A stretch of 64,000 nt of DNA from Streptomyces sp. ISL-87 (GCF_018614095.1 NZ_JAGGOY010000028.1:1-64000); one strand, 5' to 3'. Shown: positions 44,201 to 51,974, counted from the first letter of the stretch. Notes: generated by a model not told the origin, from the letters alone. A program made the numbers and translations.

Positions 44201-45029
44201 CCTCGTCGGCGCGGGCGACCTCGTGATCCACGATGCGCTCGCCCACGACAGCATCCTTCAGGGCTGCGCGTTGTCCGGGGCGGCGCGGCGCCCGTTCGCC
44301 CACAACGACACGGGTCACCTGGAACACATGCTGCGGGTCAACCGGTCCCGGTTCAGGCGGGTACTGATCGCCGTCGAGGGCGCCTACAGCATGGACGGCG
44401 ACCTGGTTGACCTGCCCGCCGTGATCGAGCTGAAGAAGCGTTACGGCGCCCTGCTGATGGTCGATGAGGCGCACAGCATCGGCACCGTCGGCGAACACGG
44501 CCGTGGCGTAGGCGAGTTCTTCGGCATCGACCGGTCCGGCGTGGATCTGTGGATGGGCACCCTCTCCAAGGCCTTCGCCAGCTGCGGCGGCTACCTCGGC
44601 GGCTCGGCGCGCATGGTGCGGTGGCTGCGCCACACGCTGCCCGGCTTCGTCTACAGTGTCGGGCTGACTCCGGCCAACGCGGCCGCGGCGCTGGCCGCGA
44701 CAGAGCTGATCGTCGCGGAACCGCAACGGGTGCGTACGCTGCGGCGGAACGCCGAGCTCTTCCTCGGCCTGGCCGCCTCGGCCGGTCTGGCAACCGGGTC
44801 CAGCGCCCACACGCCGATAGTGCCGTGTGTCCTGGGCGACTCGGCGAGGACCCTGCGCGTGGCGGACCGGCTGTTCGACCGGGGTGTCATCGCCGATCCG
44901 ATCTTCCACCCCGCCGTGGAGGAGGGGCTGGCGAGGCTGCGGTTCTTCGTCACCAGCGAACACACCGAGGACGACATCCGGCGGGCCGTGACGGTCCTGG
45001 CCGAGGAGGTGGCGTCCGCCCAGGGGTGA
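41265..45029 (+). CDS. Ketosynthase-ACP-alpha-oxoamine synthase fusion
   Basis: A 1254-residue polyketide-type enzyme. Residues 18-465 form a ketosynthase with Cys215 (LDSACSGG), His350 (EAHGTGT) and His389 (VVGHSLNAAG), all intact. About 480-640 is the rump of a KS-AT linker without an acyltransferase domain. A repeat-rich Ser-Pro-Gly linker spans 640-705. An ACP follows with the phosphopantetheine Ser771 in DLGFDSLM. Residues 855-1250 are a PLP-dependent alpha-oxoamine synthase (8-amino-7-oxononanoate synthase type) with SGHATN, VDEAHSIGTVGEHGRG and Lys1102 in TLSKAF. It should extend an acyl chain once and release it by condensation with an amino acid to give an alpha-amino ketone. The extender loading must come in trans. 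Confidence 0.93.
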   Translation: MTSVTEKDYPKGSAGVRRDDVAIVGMACRFPGARNVNQYWRLLTAPQAQFSTVPDSRWRAAAFVSDNFRDASSTYTDTMALLPDVGHFDAVHYGIPPRRARSMDPQHRLLIDLAREAIQDAGWEAEGFDREETSVITSLTESGYRELSTMQIRMRQLAGGEFGARVDDPRWSAAVRAVDGLHGTSVAGLLLNMGPNTISSVFDLHGESYALDSACSGGLMAVANAVFALRAGRSRIALAGGAQMILAPDLLVGLSRIGAISRSGRCLPFGAEADGFVLGEGAGVLVLRPLADALTAGDRVYAVIRGVGTANDGTVQGGMHPQAAGQLRALRRAYRDAGLPPDSAGYLEAHGTGTRVGDPVEVDVLRELRGERGAPAPAYLGAVKAVVGHSLNAAGIAGLVKTVLAVHRGVIPPQPEFELADPSGLDAAGLMIPTAATPWPEPGQPRRAGVSAFGFGGTGVHLVVEECTTAPARPAPDGEPHLLVLSARDRAGLARYARELAHTIAADQPPLAGVADTLARRAPFAERLALVAQDAADATAKLTEAAEAVAAGRTGELGPGQAAGTVPPGELPEVAVPEPGSLPAGARTTALAQLAVRAVTGSGLRPVTERTPPCTLPPSPLAPRHHWVVDESAREAADQPGPVVSPVPVLSPGPVLSPGPVDSPGPVHSPGPVLSPGPVDSPGPVHSPGPLGSPGAVHSPGPLDSPDAAPAAAPTGRASGPEAAPALPAATRASGAAAASIVLEAVSRTGVYPLSDLSVRMALTTDLGFDSLMLQELDVIIGQRVPGFSTEEMFSPGLTIERLITLVGAHLMEPSAPGGLLPRQRRADPDVHAQPAVAPAELPPQEPPEDWAAATACVDDFPEVQQFEDRLSSIASSGADFPYFRVHQGNIRDTTMIGGRAYLSFGSYNYLGLSGHPAVSEAAHQAVDRYGTSVSASRVLSGERDLTVRLERALAGFLGVGDCLALVSGHATNVTAIGHLVGAGDLVIHDALAHDSILQGCALSGAARRPFAHNDTGHLEHMLRVNRSRFRRVLIAVEGAYSMDGDLVDLPAVIELKKRYGALLMVDEAHSIGTVGEHGRGVGEFFGIDRSGVDLWMGTLSKAFASCGGYLGGSARMVRWLRHTLPGFVYSVGLTPANAAAALAATELIVAEPQRVRTLRRNAELFLGLAASAGLATGSSAHTPIVPCVLGDSARTLRVADRLFDRGVIADPIFHPAVEEGLARLRFFVTSEHTEDDIRRAVTVLAEEVASAQG
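43196..43383. repeat. Ser-Pro-Gly-Pro tandem repeat in the PKS linker
   Basis: About nine or ten imperfect 18-base units encode hexapeptides of the form VLSPGP, VDSPGP or VHSPGP between the ketosynthase and ACP. Two longer blocks (the VDSPGPVHSPGPVLSPGP segment) recur almost exactly, which points to recent duplication. Confidence 0.85.
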
Positions 45030-45039
45030 CCAACTCACT

Positions 45040-45612
45040 TCAGAACAGGGTGCGTTCGATGCGGCTCAGCATGTCGGTCTTTCCGGATGCCGCGCCATCC
45101 GGGGCATCCGGGGGCAGGTCGTGGCGTTCCTCGGTGCCGCCCATCCGCTGGGAGAGCAGATAGGCGATGACCTCCGCCTCCTGTTCCTGAACGTCGTCAT
45201 ACGTCGCGCGCAGGAGCATGTCACGTACGAGGTCGGGGTCGAGGTTGGGGAAGAGGAGGCGGGCGCTCGCCTCGTCCAGCCAGCCCGCCCCGCGGTGGCA
45301 GCAGATGATGTGGCCCAGCTCATGCAAGATGATGTGCTCCTGATGCGCGCTGGTCGTGTTGGCGTCGTAGAAGATGAGGTCCTCGTCGCGTGCGGCGACC
45401 CACATGCCGCACGGCTGCGACGCGGGCATCTGCATCGGGACCAGCGTGATGGGACGGTCGCGGATCTCACCGAGGTAGCGGCAGAGTTCGGCCACATCGG
45501 CTCCCTCCGGCAGATCGAGTTCGGCGATGCGCCGTGCGCCGTCCTTCCGGAGCCTCTTGAGCTGGCTGCGGCGGTCCTGGTCGGCCGACCGTCCCTTCCC
45601 GGTGACTCTCAC
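45040..45612 (-). CDS. ImmA/IrrE family metallo-endopeptidase
   Basis: A 190-residue zinc peptidase. The catalytic motif is HELGHIICCH preceded by a central beta-sheet (DLIFYDANTTSAHQEHIIL) and followed by helical EQEAEVIAYLLSQRM with the third-ligand Glu region. ImmA/IrrE proteases cut or inactivate a partner XRE-type repressor to switch a response on. Here the partner gene is immediately upstream with a 4-base overlap (GTGA). A membrane protein gene of the MAB_1171c type follows on the same strand upstream, a recurring trio in actinomycetes. Confidence 0.9.
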   Translation of the reverse strand: MRVTGKGRSADQDRRSQLKRLRKDGARRIAELDLPEGADVAELCRYLGEIRDRPITLVPMQMPASQPCGMWVAARDEDLIFYDANTTSAHQEHIILHELGHIICCHRGAGWLDEASARLLFPNLDPDLVRDMLLRATYDDVQEQEAEVIAYLLSQRMGGTEERHDLPPDAPDGAASGKTDMLSRIERTLF

Positions 45613-46049
45613 TCCTGGTCCGAGGGGTCGACGACGGGCGGAAGGCCCTGCATCTGCCGGTACTGGTCCATGATGGCCGTGATGGCCTGGAGGTTCTCCT
45701 TCTTCATCCCGGCCGCGCGCATCGCCACGGAACGGACTCCCGCCTGCCGCAGCGCCTCGATGGCGGCGACCTGGCTGAGTACCGACTCGGCGACCTTGTC
45801 GTCGAAGAAGTAGGCGACCGACACGCCGAAGAAACGCGCGAGGGCGGCCAGTAGGTCCGGTGAGGGATTGGAGCGTTTGCCCGTCCGCAGCTGCGACAGG
45901 TACACACCGCCGACCTTGAGTTCGGGGTTGGCCCGCTTCAGCTCCTCCGCGACCTCGGCATTGGTCCAGTGCTTGCCCTTGGGACGAACCGTCTTGAAGA
46001 GGTCGTCCAGACGCACTGCGAGCATGGGCCGGTCATCAGTCTCGGACAC
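45609..46049 (-). CDS. XRE-family transcriptional regulator
   Basis: A 146-residue protein with a Cro/CI-type helix-turn-helix (WTNAEVAEELKRANPELKVGGVYLSQLRTGKRSNPSPDLLAALARFFGVSVAYFFDD, about residues 25-80) and a helical C-terminal tail (ALRQAGVRSVAMRAAGMKKENLQAITAIMDQYRQMQG) that could be the target of the ImmA-type protease. GTG at 46049 is preferred because GGGAG stands seven bases upstream; GTG at 46070 has its purine tract directly against the codon. Two palindromic sites lie upstream and fit an autoregulatory repressor. Confidence 0.88.
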   Translation of the reverse strand: MSETDDRPMLAVRLDDLFKTVRPKGKHWTNAEVAEELKRANPELKVGGVYLSQLRTGKRSNPSPDLLAALARFFGVSVAYFFDDKVAESVLSQVAAIEALRQAGVRSVAMRAAGMKKENLQAITAIMDQYRQMQGLPPVVDPSDQE

Positions 46050-46110
46050 TGCGCATCTCCCTTCGGTCACCTCCTCGGCATTGCCCTCAGCTATCCGCCA
46101 GTTTTGCAGA

Positions 46111-46176
46111 TTAGCTGTCAGTTGACAATCTGCCCAGATTCCGCCACCGTGGACCTCGCCGATAGCTGACAGCTAA
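46111..46176. promoter_or_regulatory. Paired palindromic sites upstream of the XRE gene
   Basis: TTAGCTGTCAG (46111-46121) and its exact complement CTGACAGCTAA (46166-46176) face each other 44 bases apart. The first half-site extends into TGTCAGTTGACA, itself symmetric, and the second into TAGCTGACAGCTA, a 13-base odd palindrome. AT content is high here for this genome. They look like repressor binding sites on the XRE promoter. Confidence 0.65.
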
Positions 46177-46324
46177 CTTCGCTTACGGGGGTAGCCGAGT
46201 TGGTTGCCAGTGATGTCGGCCCGGCCCAGGCCGGCCCTCGGGGGATGGGGGCCGGCCCGGGGCGGGCACACCTCGCCCGGGCCGACAGTAAAAACGGGAG
46301 GCACCGGGGGCGTAACAGGGGAAG

Positions 46325-46359
46325 CCCGCCCGGCCTGACGGGGGGACAGGTCGGGCGGG
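46325..46359. terminator. Hairpin terminator after the membrane protein gene
   Basis: CCCGCCCGGCCTG pairs with CAGGTCGGGCGGG (one G-T pair) across nine bases, just beyond the stop at 46365 on the minus strand. It separates the membrane protein transcript from the XRE promoter. Confidence 0.65.
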
Positions 46360-46364
46360 AGCTC

Positions 46365-47522
46365 TCAACCCGCTTTGCCGAGTTTACGATAAACGGTTCC
46401 GACCTTGGTCAGCCAGGCGACCTCCGCGGTGAAGTTGTCCGTGTCGCGGTCGTCGAAGTCGCCGGCGTCCTTGTTGTCGTCGGGGATGGTGCCGGCGCGC
46501 TTGGCGTGCAGGGCCTGTCTGATCTGGGCCGCTTCGGCGAACGCCTGCCGGTACTCCTCGCTCGCTCCGGGGTCCGCTGCGCCTGCGCCGTGGGCGGTGC
46601 GGTCGATGTAGGGGCGCAAGTCCCGCCACCCGTCACGTATTTCGATGACCCGCCGGTGCAGGCGGTACTTGAGGTCGGATACCGAAGCCGACCCGGGCGG
46701 CTCCAGGACGATGTCCGGGGAGGACTCGTACAGATCCCGCCAGAGCGGGTAGAGGGCCCGGTACGAACGGTAATTGCGCACCCACTCCAGCAGTTTGGCG
46801 GCCGGGGCCTCCCACGAGGAAATGGTCAGGCTGAGCGAGAGGGTGACGATGCCCGCCGCGCTGAAGACGGAGGCGGCGACCTGCCAGACGCCGATGTCGA
46901 TCCCCCACGCGGCGGTGAGGATGTTGACCGTCCTCGACAGGCAGTAGAGGAAGAGGACCACCGCGGCGACGGACAGCAGCCGCAGTGCCTGCCGCAGCGA
47001 GGCCTTGCCGGTCATACGGGCGTACGGGCCGCACTGGCGGAAGATGGTGACGCACGGAACCGCCTGGGAGACGATGAAGACCAGGAGGTAGGTGAGGACC
47101 AGCGGTTGGCCACTGCCGGTGTTGAAGTCCGACGCCGGCCGGCCGGGGCCGTCGGCGATGAAGAAGAGCGCTACCAGTACCGCGCTCAGCACGATGCCGG
47201 TAACCAGCCAGTAGCGGGTCTTTCGCACCGCCTCCTCGGCGGCGGTCGCCCAGCGCAGCAGGATGATCTGCGCGCTGACGCAGAAGGCGACCGCCGATAC
47301 GTGCATCACCAGGATGGCGAGGTTCCCGACGCCCAGGAAGCTCTCGCCTCCCATGGCGACGGCACCCATCGTGAAGGTGAGGCACTGGAGCAGCAGAGTG
47401 ATCACCAGCGTGCGGTAGGCGTTGTCCCGCCAGTTGCGCCTCACTTGGCACAGCCGGTAGACGAGCGCGGCATATGACGAGAGCGCCGCGATGACGAAGC
47501 AGAGTGTTCTAGTGGTGTTCAC
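46365..47522 (-). CDS. MAB_1171c-type membrane protein (DUF6545-like)
   Basis: A 385-residue protein with seven predicted membrane helices in the first 235 residues (LCFVIAALSSYAALVY, TLVITLLLQCLTFTMGAV, GIVLSAVLVALFFIAD, VAAVVLFLYCLSRTVNIL, VFSAAGIVTLSLSLTI). A cytoplasmic helical tail follows with WRDLYESSPDIVL, DLKYRLHRRVIEIRDGWRDLRPYI and KVGTVYRKLGK. This matches the MAB_1171c-type putative transporters found next to ImmA/XRE pairs. Function is unproven. Context suggests it is a regulated output, or part of a toxin-like module, of the ImmA/XRE switch. Confidence 0.82.
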   Translation of the reverse strand: MNTTRTLCFVIAALSSYAALVYRLCQVRRNWRDNAYRTLVITLLLQCLTFTMGAVAMGGESFLGVGNLAILVMHVSAVAFCVSAQIILLRWATAAEEAVRKTRYWLVTGIVLSAVLVALFFIADGPGRPASDFNTGSGQPLVLTYLLVFIVSQAVPCVTIFRQCGPYARMTGKASLRQALRLLSVAAVVLFLYCLSRTVNILTAAWGIDIGVWQVAASVFSAAGIVTLSLSLTISSWEAPAAKLLEWVRNYRSYRALYPLWRDLYESSPDIVLEPPGSASVSDLKYRLHRRVIEIRDGWRDLRPYIDRTAHGAGAADPGASEEYRQAFAEAAQIRQALHAKRAGTIPDDNKDAGDFDDRDTDNFTAEVAWLTKVGTVYRKLGKAG

Positions 47523-47562
47523 GGCCTGATTCCCCGCCGGTGCCGCACACGCGGCAGACGGT

Positions 47563-48297
47563 CTAGTCGGTGTGGGTGGTGGCGTCCAGAGGAACCGTCA
47601 GTCCGATGCCTTCGGCCGCCACGGCGATGGCGAAGTCGAAGTACGCGGCCTCGTCCCGGACACTGTCGTGGGTACGGCTGAACACCTGGAACACCAGGAG
47701 CCCGATCAGATTGCTCCACAGCACGATGCCGCGCTCGATGAGGTCCGAGAACGGAGCCTCGGGCGCACCGCCGAAGAGCTCCACGGCCTCGGGCAGGAGC
47801 AACGGCGGCCCGGGCACCGCCCGCCGGGGCGGGGTGAGCTCACCGGCCTCCAGCGCGGAACGCACGATGCCGGCCAGTACCGCGGGGGTGCGCGAGGCGG
47901 GCGGGACGGTGTCCTGCGGGGCGTGGTATCCCGGCACGGGCGAGCCGTAGATCAGCGTGAATTCGGCGGAGTTGTCGAAGGACCACTTCCGCAGTGCGCG
48001 AGTCACCCCGAGGAGCCGTGCGCCCGCCGACGCATTGGTTGCCCTGGCGGCCTGATCGGCCTGCTCCATGGCGGCGGCGGACTCGTTGTAGGCGTCGATG
48101 ACCAGCGCGGTCAGCAGGTCGTCCCGACTCGGGAAGACGGCCTCCACATCGGTGACGGCAAGACCGCTGCCACCGGCAACCGCATCCAGCGACAGCCCTC
48201 CGGCACCCAGTTTCACAAGCAGTTGGCGCGCGGTGGCCTTGATGACCGCCGACCGCGTGGTGTTCTCATCGGTAGCACTTGTTCCGGAAACATCCAT
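47563..48297 (-). CDS. TetR-family transcriptional regulator
   Basis: A regulator of about 244 residues. The N-terminal helix-turn-helix is TetR-like but weakened (RSAVIKATARQLLVKLGAGGLSLDAVAGGSGLAVTDVEAVFPSRDDLLTALVIDAY). The C-terminal domain is of the TetR_C_13/WHG type (RALRKWSFDNSAEFTLIYGSPVPGYHAP), which carries the conserved sensor-domain WxF...P-GY pattern. ATG at 48297 is taken; an upstream Met at 48378 would add 27 residues. No ribosome site decides it. The target is unknown. Confidence 0.85.
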   Translation of the reverse strand: MDVSGTSATDENTTRSAVIKATARQLLVKLGAGGLSLDAVAGGSGLAVTDVEAVFPSRDDLLTALVIDAYNESAAAMEQADQAARATNASAGARLLGVTRALRKWSFDNSAEFTLIYGSPVPGYHAPQDTVPPASRTPAVLAGIVRSALEAGELTPPRRAVPGPPLLLPEAVELFGGAPEAPFSDLIERGIVLWSNLIGLLVFQVFSRTHDSVRDEAAYFDFAIAVAAEGIGLTVPLDATTHTD

Positions 48298-48460
48298 GGC
48301 CAAACCGTACCTGTCGGCTACCACGGCCCTCGGCGCATTCGTTCGAGCACCCCGGATATGCGCTGTGATCCCGGCCATACCCCGATCCGTGCCGGAACGG
48401 GTTCACGCAGGGGTGAGGCGGGGGAGAAGCCCGGGGGCGGGCGAAGTCAGGGGGGCGTCG

Positions 48461-48958
48461 ATGATGTTCGGGTATTCGGACGAGTGGTGGGTGCTGCTGT
48501 TCTACCCGGCGGTGTTCTGGGTGCCGTTCGGGCCCTTCATCATGGGCGCCATGGGGACGTGGTGCGCCCGTCGGCCCGGCTGGCGGCCGCGGCTGTGGTC
48601 GGTGCTGCTGCCGCTGCTGCCGGTAGGGGTCTCGGCGACCGCCATGGTCCTGCCCCTGAACACCTGGCACCACGAGGGTCGAATGGAGGACTTCCTCGGC
48701 TACCTCGCCGTGTACGTTGGCGGCATCACGGTGCTGCCCTGGCTGTTGGGCTACGGCATCACGCGCACGGTTGTTCTGGCGGCCCTGGGGCTGGGGTTCG
48801 GGGCGGGGCTGTGCCCACGGTTGCCGCACCGGTCATGGCGTGCGTGGCCTGGCAGCTCTACCGCTACGTCGCCGGGTCCAGCCCCTTCGGCAGGGCGGTC
48901 TCCGTGGCGGTCTCCGCGGCCGCGAGCAGGAGAGCGGCGACGCTGCCCGCCTCGGTGA
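48461..48958 (+). CDS. Small membrane protein, C-terminus probably frameshifted
   Basis: ATG 48461 has AGGGGG upstream. The first 115 residues are clearly a membrane protein (VLLFYPAVFWVPFGPFIMGAM, LWSVLLPLLPVGVSATAMVLPL, YLAVYVGGITVLPWLLGYGI, TVVLAALGLGFGAGL). After about 48810 the frame turns into Arg/Pro/Ser-rich nonsense that runs antisense over the Nudix gene. In the neighbouring frame the last helix continues naturally as VPTVAAPVMACVAWQLYRYV. A one-base shift near 48805-48812 is therefore likely, either a real mutation or a sequence error. Function is unknown. Confidence 0.5.
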   Translation: MMFGYSDEWWVLLFYPAVFWVPFGPFIMGAMGTWCARRPGWRPRLWSVLLPLLPVGVSATAMVLPLNTWHHEGRMEDFLGYLAVYVGGITVLPWLLGYGITRTVVLAALGLGFGAGLCPRLPHRSWRAWPGSSTATSPGPAPSAGRSPWRSPRPRAGERRRCPPR

Positions 48959-49430
48959 TCCGCCCGTCGCGCACCGCCGCGACGGCGTCGCGCAGGGCCC
49001 ACCGGTGGACCGTCATCCCCTTCTCGGTCTCGTCCCGGTTGGTCTTGCCGGGCTGCAAGTCTGTGGCGAGGAGCAGGTGGCAGCGCGCGGCCGTGGCCGC
49101 GGGCAGCGGGTCGATGACGCCCAGCGTGCGCAGTCGGCCGGCCATGAGACCGGTCTCCTCCTCCAGCTCCCGCCGGGCCGCCTCGTGGGGGTGCTGGCCG
49201 TCGGTGGAGCCGCCGGGCAGGTGCAGGACCCGGCGTTGCTGGAGGTAGAAGTCATCCTCGACCAGGATGACTTGGCCGTCCTCGTCGAGGGCCACCACGC
49301 GCACGGTGTCGTGGACGACGATGTGCTCGTAGACGCCGGCCGTGCCGCCCGGCTGCCGCACCGAGTCCCGGCGCAGTGTGATGTGCGGCCCTCGGTGAAC
49401 CACCTCGCTGGTGATCCGTTCCCACCCCAT
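48864..49430 (-). CDS. Nudix hydrolase
   Basis: A 188-residue pyrophosphohydrolase resembling ADP-ribose pyrophosphatases. The Nudix box is GGSTDGQHPHEAARRELEEETGL. It fits the G-x5-E-x7-REUxEExGU rule except that the first Glu is Gln; the metal-binding REL-EEE core is intact. The N-terminal strand pattern (ITSEVVHRGPHITLRRDSVRQ) agrees with the subfamily. AGGGGG precedes the ATG. The 3' end overlaps the opposite-strand membrane protein frame. Confidence 0.88.
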   Translation of the reverse strand: MGWERITSEVVHRGPHITLRRDSVRQPGGTAGVYEHIVVHDTVRVVALDEDGQVILVEDDFYLQQRRVLHLPGGSTDGQHPHEAARRELEEETGLMAGRLRTLGVIDPLPAATAARCHLLLATDLQPGKTNRDETEKGMTVHRWALRDAVAAVRDGRITEAGSVAALLLAAAETATETALPKGLDPAT

Positions 49431-49519
49431 GCCTGCCCCCTGTCTGCCTGGCGGGATCGCCTCCCGCCAGGCCATGGTGTCGCAGCCGGGTCCTACGGTG
49501 TGCCGTTGGCGGGTGGTCC

Positions 49520-49855
49520 GGGCAGTCAGTCCCGGGTCGGGTCGTACTGGGGCAGTGGCCCGAGGGACTGCGGCTCTTCATTTCGCACGGGGTCGTACCG
49601 CGCTTCACCACCTGGTGCCCGGAACCGACGACGCCTCTGGGCAAGGCCAATCCGCAGGGCGCGCCACTCGAGTACCACATTCGTCTGCTGGAGACCTACC
49701 GGGCGACGCTTGAGGAGTACGGCCTGAGTTCCCCGCCCGGCTACGGCCCGGCCGGCCCCGGCGGTGCGGTGTTCTCCGTGAGTTCGTTCATGGACAGCCT
49801 GGAGGGGATGGAGGTGACGGAAGGGGTCCAAGGGCTTGAGGAGACCGCTTTCTGA
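49520..49855 (+). pseudogene. C-terminal fragment of a hypothetical protein
   Basis: A frame without ATG, GTG or TTG at its front reads GQWPEGLRLFISHGVVPRFT, continues TWCPEPTTPLGKANPQGAP and LEYHIRLLETYRATLEEYGL and ends GLEETAF, stop. Composition and helix pattern are those of a real protein, while the other frames are not. I do not recognise the family. A truncated gene is the likeliest explanation. Confidence 0.4.
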
Positions 49856-49902
49856 CGTCGCCACGGCCGCACTGATCTTTCCGCCGCGCCGCCGCAGGCC
49901 GT

Positions 49903-50631
49903 TCAGGAGATTCCGTACCACTGGCTGGCCCAGCCGGTGTTGATCGTGCTGGTGGACTGCTCGGCGAGGTTCACGGTGGCCGGGAGGGAGGTCTGGCCGG
50001 TCAGGACGGTGCTGTAGCGGAGGTTCGGCGGGGTCAGGCCTGCGTTCACCGAGATCCCGGCGCCCGTGGACTTGAGGGTGAGGCCGTTGGTGGCCCAGTT
50101 GCCGTTGAGGAGGAGGGCGACGAAGTAGGTACCGGGGGCGGCGGTGAACGGCTTGGTGAGCGGCAGCGGCTTGGCTATCGCGTCGGTCATCAGCTGCGGA
50201 GAGATGTCCGCGGTGGACGCGCGCAGGGTGCCGTGGGCGTCGTAGACGCCGAGGTAGCAGTGGGAGAGCTGGGCGTTCGGGTCGAGGCCGGCCAGCCCCA
50301 GCCAGATGTTGGACCAGGTGATCTGCTCGCGCAGCACGATCCGCACCAGGGTGACCCGCCCACCGACCCCGGCGGCGGACTGGGCGGTGACGTGCCCCGC
50401 GTCGCTGGGGTCGCCGGTCCAGGCCAGGAGGTTCTGGTCCTGCGGCCGGGGGCCGGCGTACCCGGAGCCACCGCCCGGCGCGGGCGCGGGGGGTGCCGCC
50501 GAAGCGGGAGCGGCCGCGCTGCTCCCCTTCCCTTGCGGGCTCCCACCGGACGCGGTGCAGCCGGTCGCCCCGAGCAACGCGGCGAGCGCGGCGGCGAGAC
50601 CGGTCGAGACGACGGTGGTACGGGTGCGCAT
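49903..50631 (-). CDS. Secreted lipoprotein of unknown function
   Basis: 242 residues beginning with a lipoprotein signal (TTVVSTGLAAALAALLGATGC, lipidated Cys near residue 25) and an Ala/Pro/Gly/Ser spacer. The mature domain (NLLAWTGDPSDAGHVTAQSAAGVGGRVTLVRIVLREQITWSNIWLGLAGLDPNAQL...CYLGVYDAHGTLRASTADIS) is all-beta in pattern, like jelly-roll domains of tail or adhesion proteins. No catalytic motif was seen. It stands alone between convergent and divergent neighbours. Confidence 0.75.
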   Translation of the reverse strand: MRTRTTVVSTGLAAALAALLGATGCTASGGSPQGKGSSAAAPASAAPPAPAPGGGSGYAGPRPQDQNLLAWTGDPSDAGHVTAQSAAGVGGRVTLVRIVLREQITWSNIWLGLAGLDPNAQLSHCYLGVYDAHGTLRASTADISPQLMTDAIAKPLPLTKPFTAAPGTYFVALLLNGNWATNGLTLKSTGAGISVNAGLTPPNLRYSTVLTGQTSLPATVNLAEQSTSTINTGWASQWYGIS

Positions 50632-50783
50632 GGTCCCCCCATGAGGTGCGGATGTGCCAAAGGGGCCATGGTCACACGGGTCCCGCCGGTTCCGCGCGCG
50701 AAGCCGTGCGATGCGGGCGCCTGAGGGTGCGGCGCGTGGTCGCCGAGCTCGGGCGCCCTACACGGGACCGCGGCCGTACGTGC

Positions 50784-51974
50784 TCACGTTCTCGACCGCA
50801 CCGGACGCCGGAGCAGGTAGACGCCCGCGGTCGAGACCAGGACCGCCATGCACGCGATGAACACCAGCCCCGCCCCCTCCAGGCCGATCGGCTCTGTCAG
50901 TACTCCCACACCGATCACCGGTACCGAGATACCCGCGTACGCCACCACGAACAGCGTCGAGATCACCGACGCGCGACGGTCCGGGGGAGACGCCTCGGCC
51001 ACCGCGGACAGCGCCCCGCGAAATGCCAGCCCCTGCCCGCCCCCGCCGACGAGCGCGCTCAGCACCACCAGCAGCAGCAGGTCCCACCGCAGTGCGCCCG
51101 CGAGCAGCGCCAGCCCGGCGAAGAGCCCGGCGCAGCCCAGCGGCAGCGATCGTTCCACCCCGACCCGCCCGACCGCCAGCTGCCCTGCGGTCGAGGCGAA
51201 GAAGGCAAGCGCGACGATCAGCCCGCTGACGGCGTGGTTGTCCACGTCCAGGGACTGCGCGAGGAACGCCGGACTGACCGACGTGAACACCCCGAACAGG
51301 GCGAACCCCACGAACGAGGCGATCGCCGCGGGCCCGAAAACCGACCGCACCTGCGGGGGCAGGCTGGGTCGCTGCGGCCGTACAGTGCTCAGCGGCCGCC
51401 GCTCGCGTACGGTCTCCGGTAGCCACAGCAGGACGGCAGCCGAGCCGGCCACCAGCGCGAGGTGTACGGCGAACGTCAGGTACAGCGGCCAGGCGGCGTA
51501 CTGCGCGAGCACTCCCGCGAGCAGCGGACCGCAGCCCAGCCCGCCCATGTTGGCGGCGGTAGCCACGAACGTGGCCCGGGAGGCGCCGCCGTGCGGTGCC
51601 AGCTCCATCACGTACGCCGTCGCCGCCCCGGTGAACAAGCCGGCGGACAGCCCCGACAACAGCCGCCCCGCATACAGCCAGCCGAGCCCGGTGGCACACA
51701 GGAAGCAGACGGCGCTCGCCGCCGCGAACCCCAGGCCCGCCAGCAGCACCGGCCGCCTGCCCACGGAGTCCGAGGCGTTGCCCGCCAGCAGCAGCACACC
51801 GATGACCCCGAAGGCATACACGGCGTACACGACGGTCACCGTCAGCTCGGAGAACCCGAACTTCTCCTGGTAGAGGCCGTACAGCGGGGTCGGCAGCGTG
51901 GTTCCGGCCATGCAGACGGCAAACACCGCCCCACTGAGCAAACACTGGCGCCACCCTCGGCGATCACCATCCAT
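50784..51974 (-). CDS. MFS transporter
   Basis: A 396-residue twelve-helix transporter. The family motif between helices 2 and 3 reads NASDSVGRRPVLLAG. Helix-rich repeats such as LLSGAVFAVCMAGTTLPTPLYGLYQ and the later FRGALSAVAEASPPDRRAS are typical of streptomycete drug-efflux members. The ATG at 51974 is the last Met before helix 1, and no strong ribosome site supports it. The gene is divergent from the glutamine amidotransferase gene across a 326-base gap. The substrate is unknown. Confidence 0.87.
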   Translation of the reverse strand: MDGDRRGWRQCLLSGAVFAVCMAGTTLPTPLYGLYQEKFGFSELTVTVVYAVYAFGVIGVLLLAGNASDSVGRRPVLLAGLGFAAASAVCFLCATGLGWLYAGRLLSGLSAGLFTGAATAYVMELAPHGGASRATFVATAANMGGLGCGPLLAGVLAQYAAWPLYLTFAVHLALVAGSAAVLLWLPETVRERRPLSTVRPQRPSLPPQVRSVFGPAAIASFVGFALFGVFTSVSPAFLAQSLDVDNHAVSGLIVALAFFASTAGQLAVGRVGVERSLPLGCAGLFAGLALLAGALRWDLLLLVVLSALVGGGGQGLAFRGALSAVAEASPPDRRASVISTLFVVAYAGISVPVIGVGVLTEPIGLEGAGLVFIACMAVLVSTAGVYLLRRPVRSRT

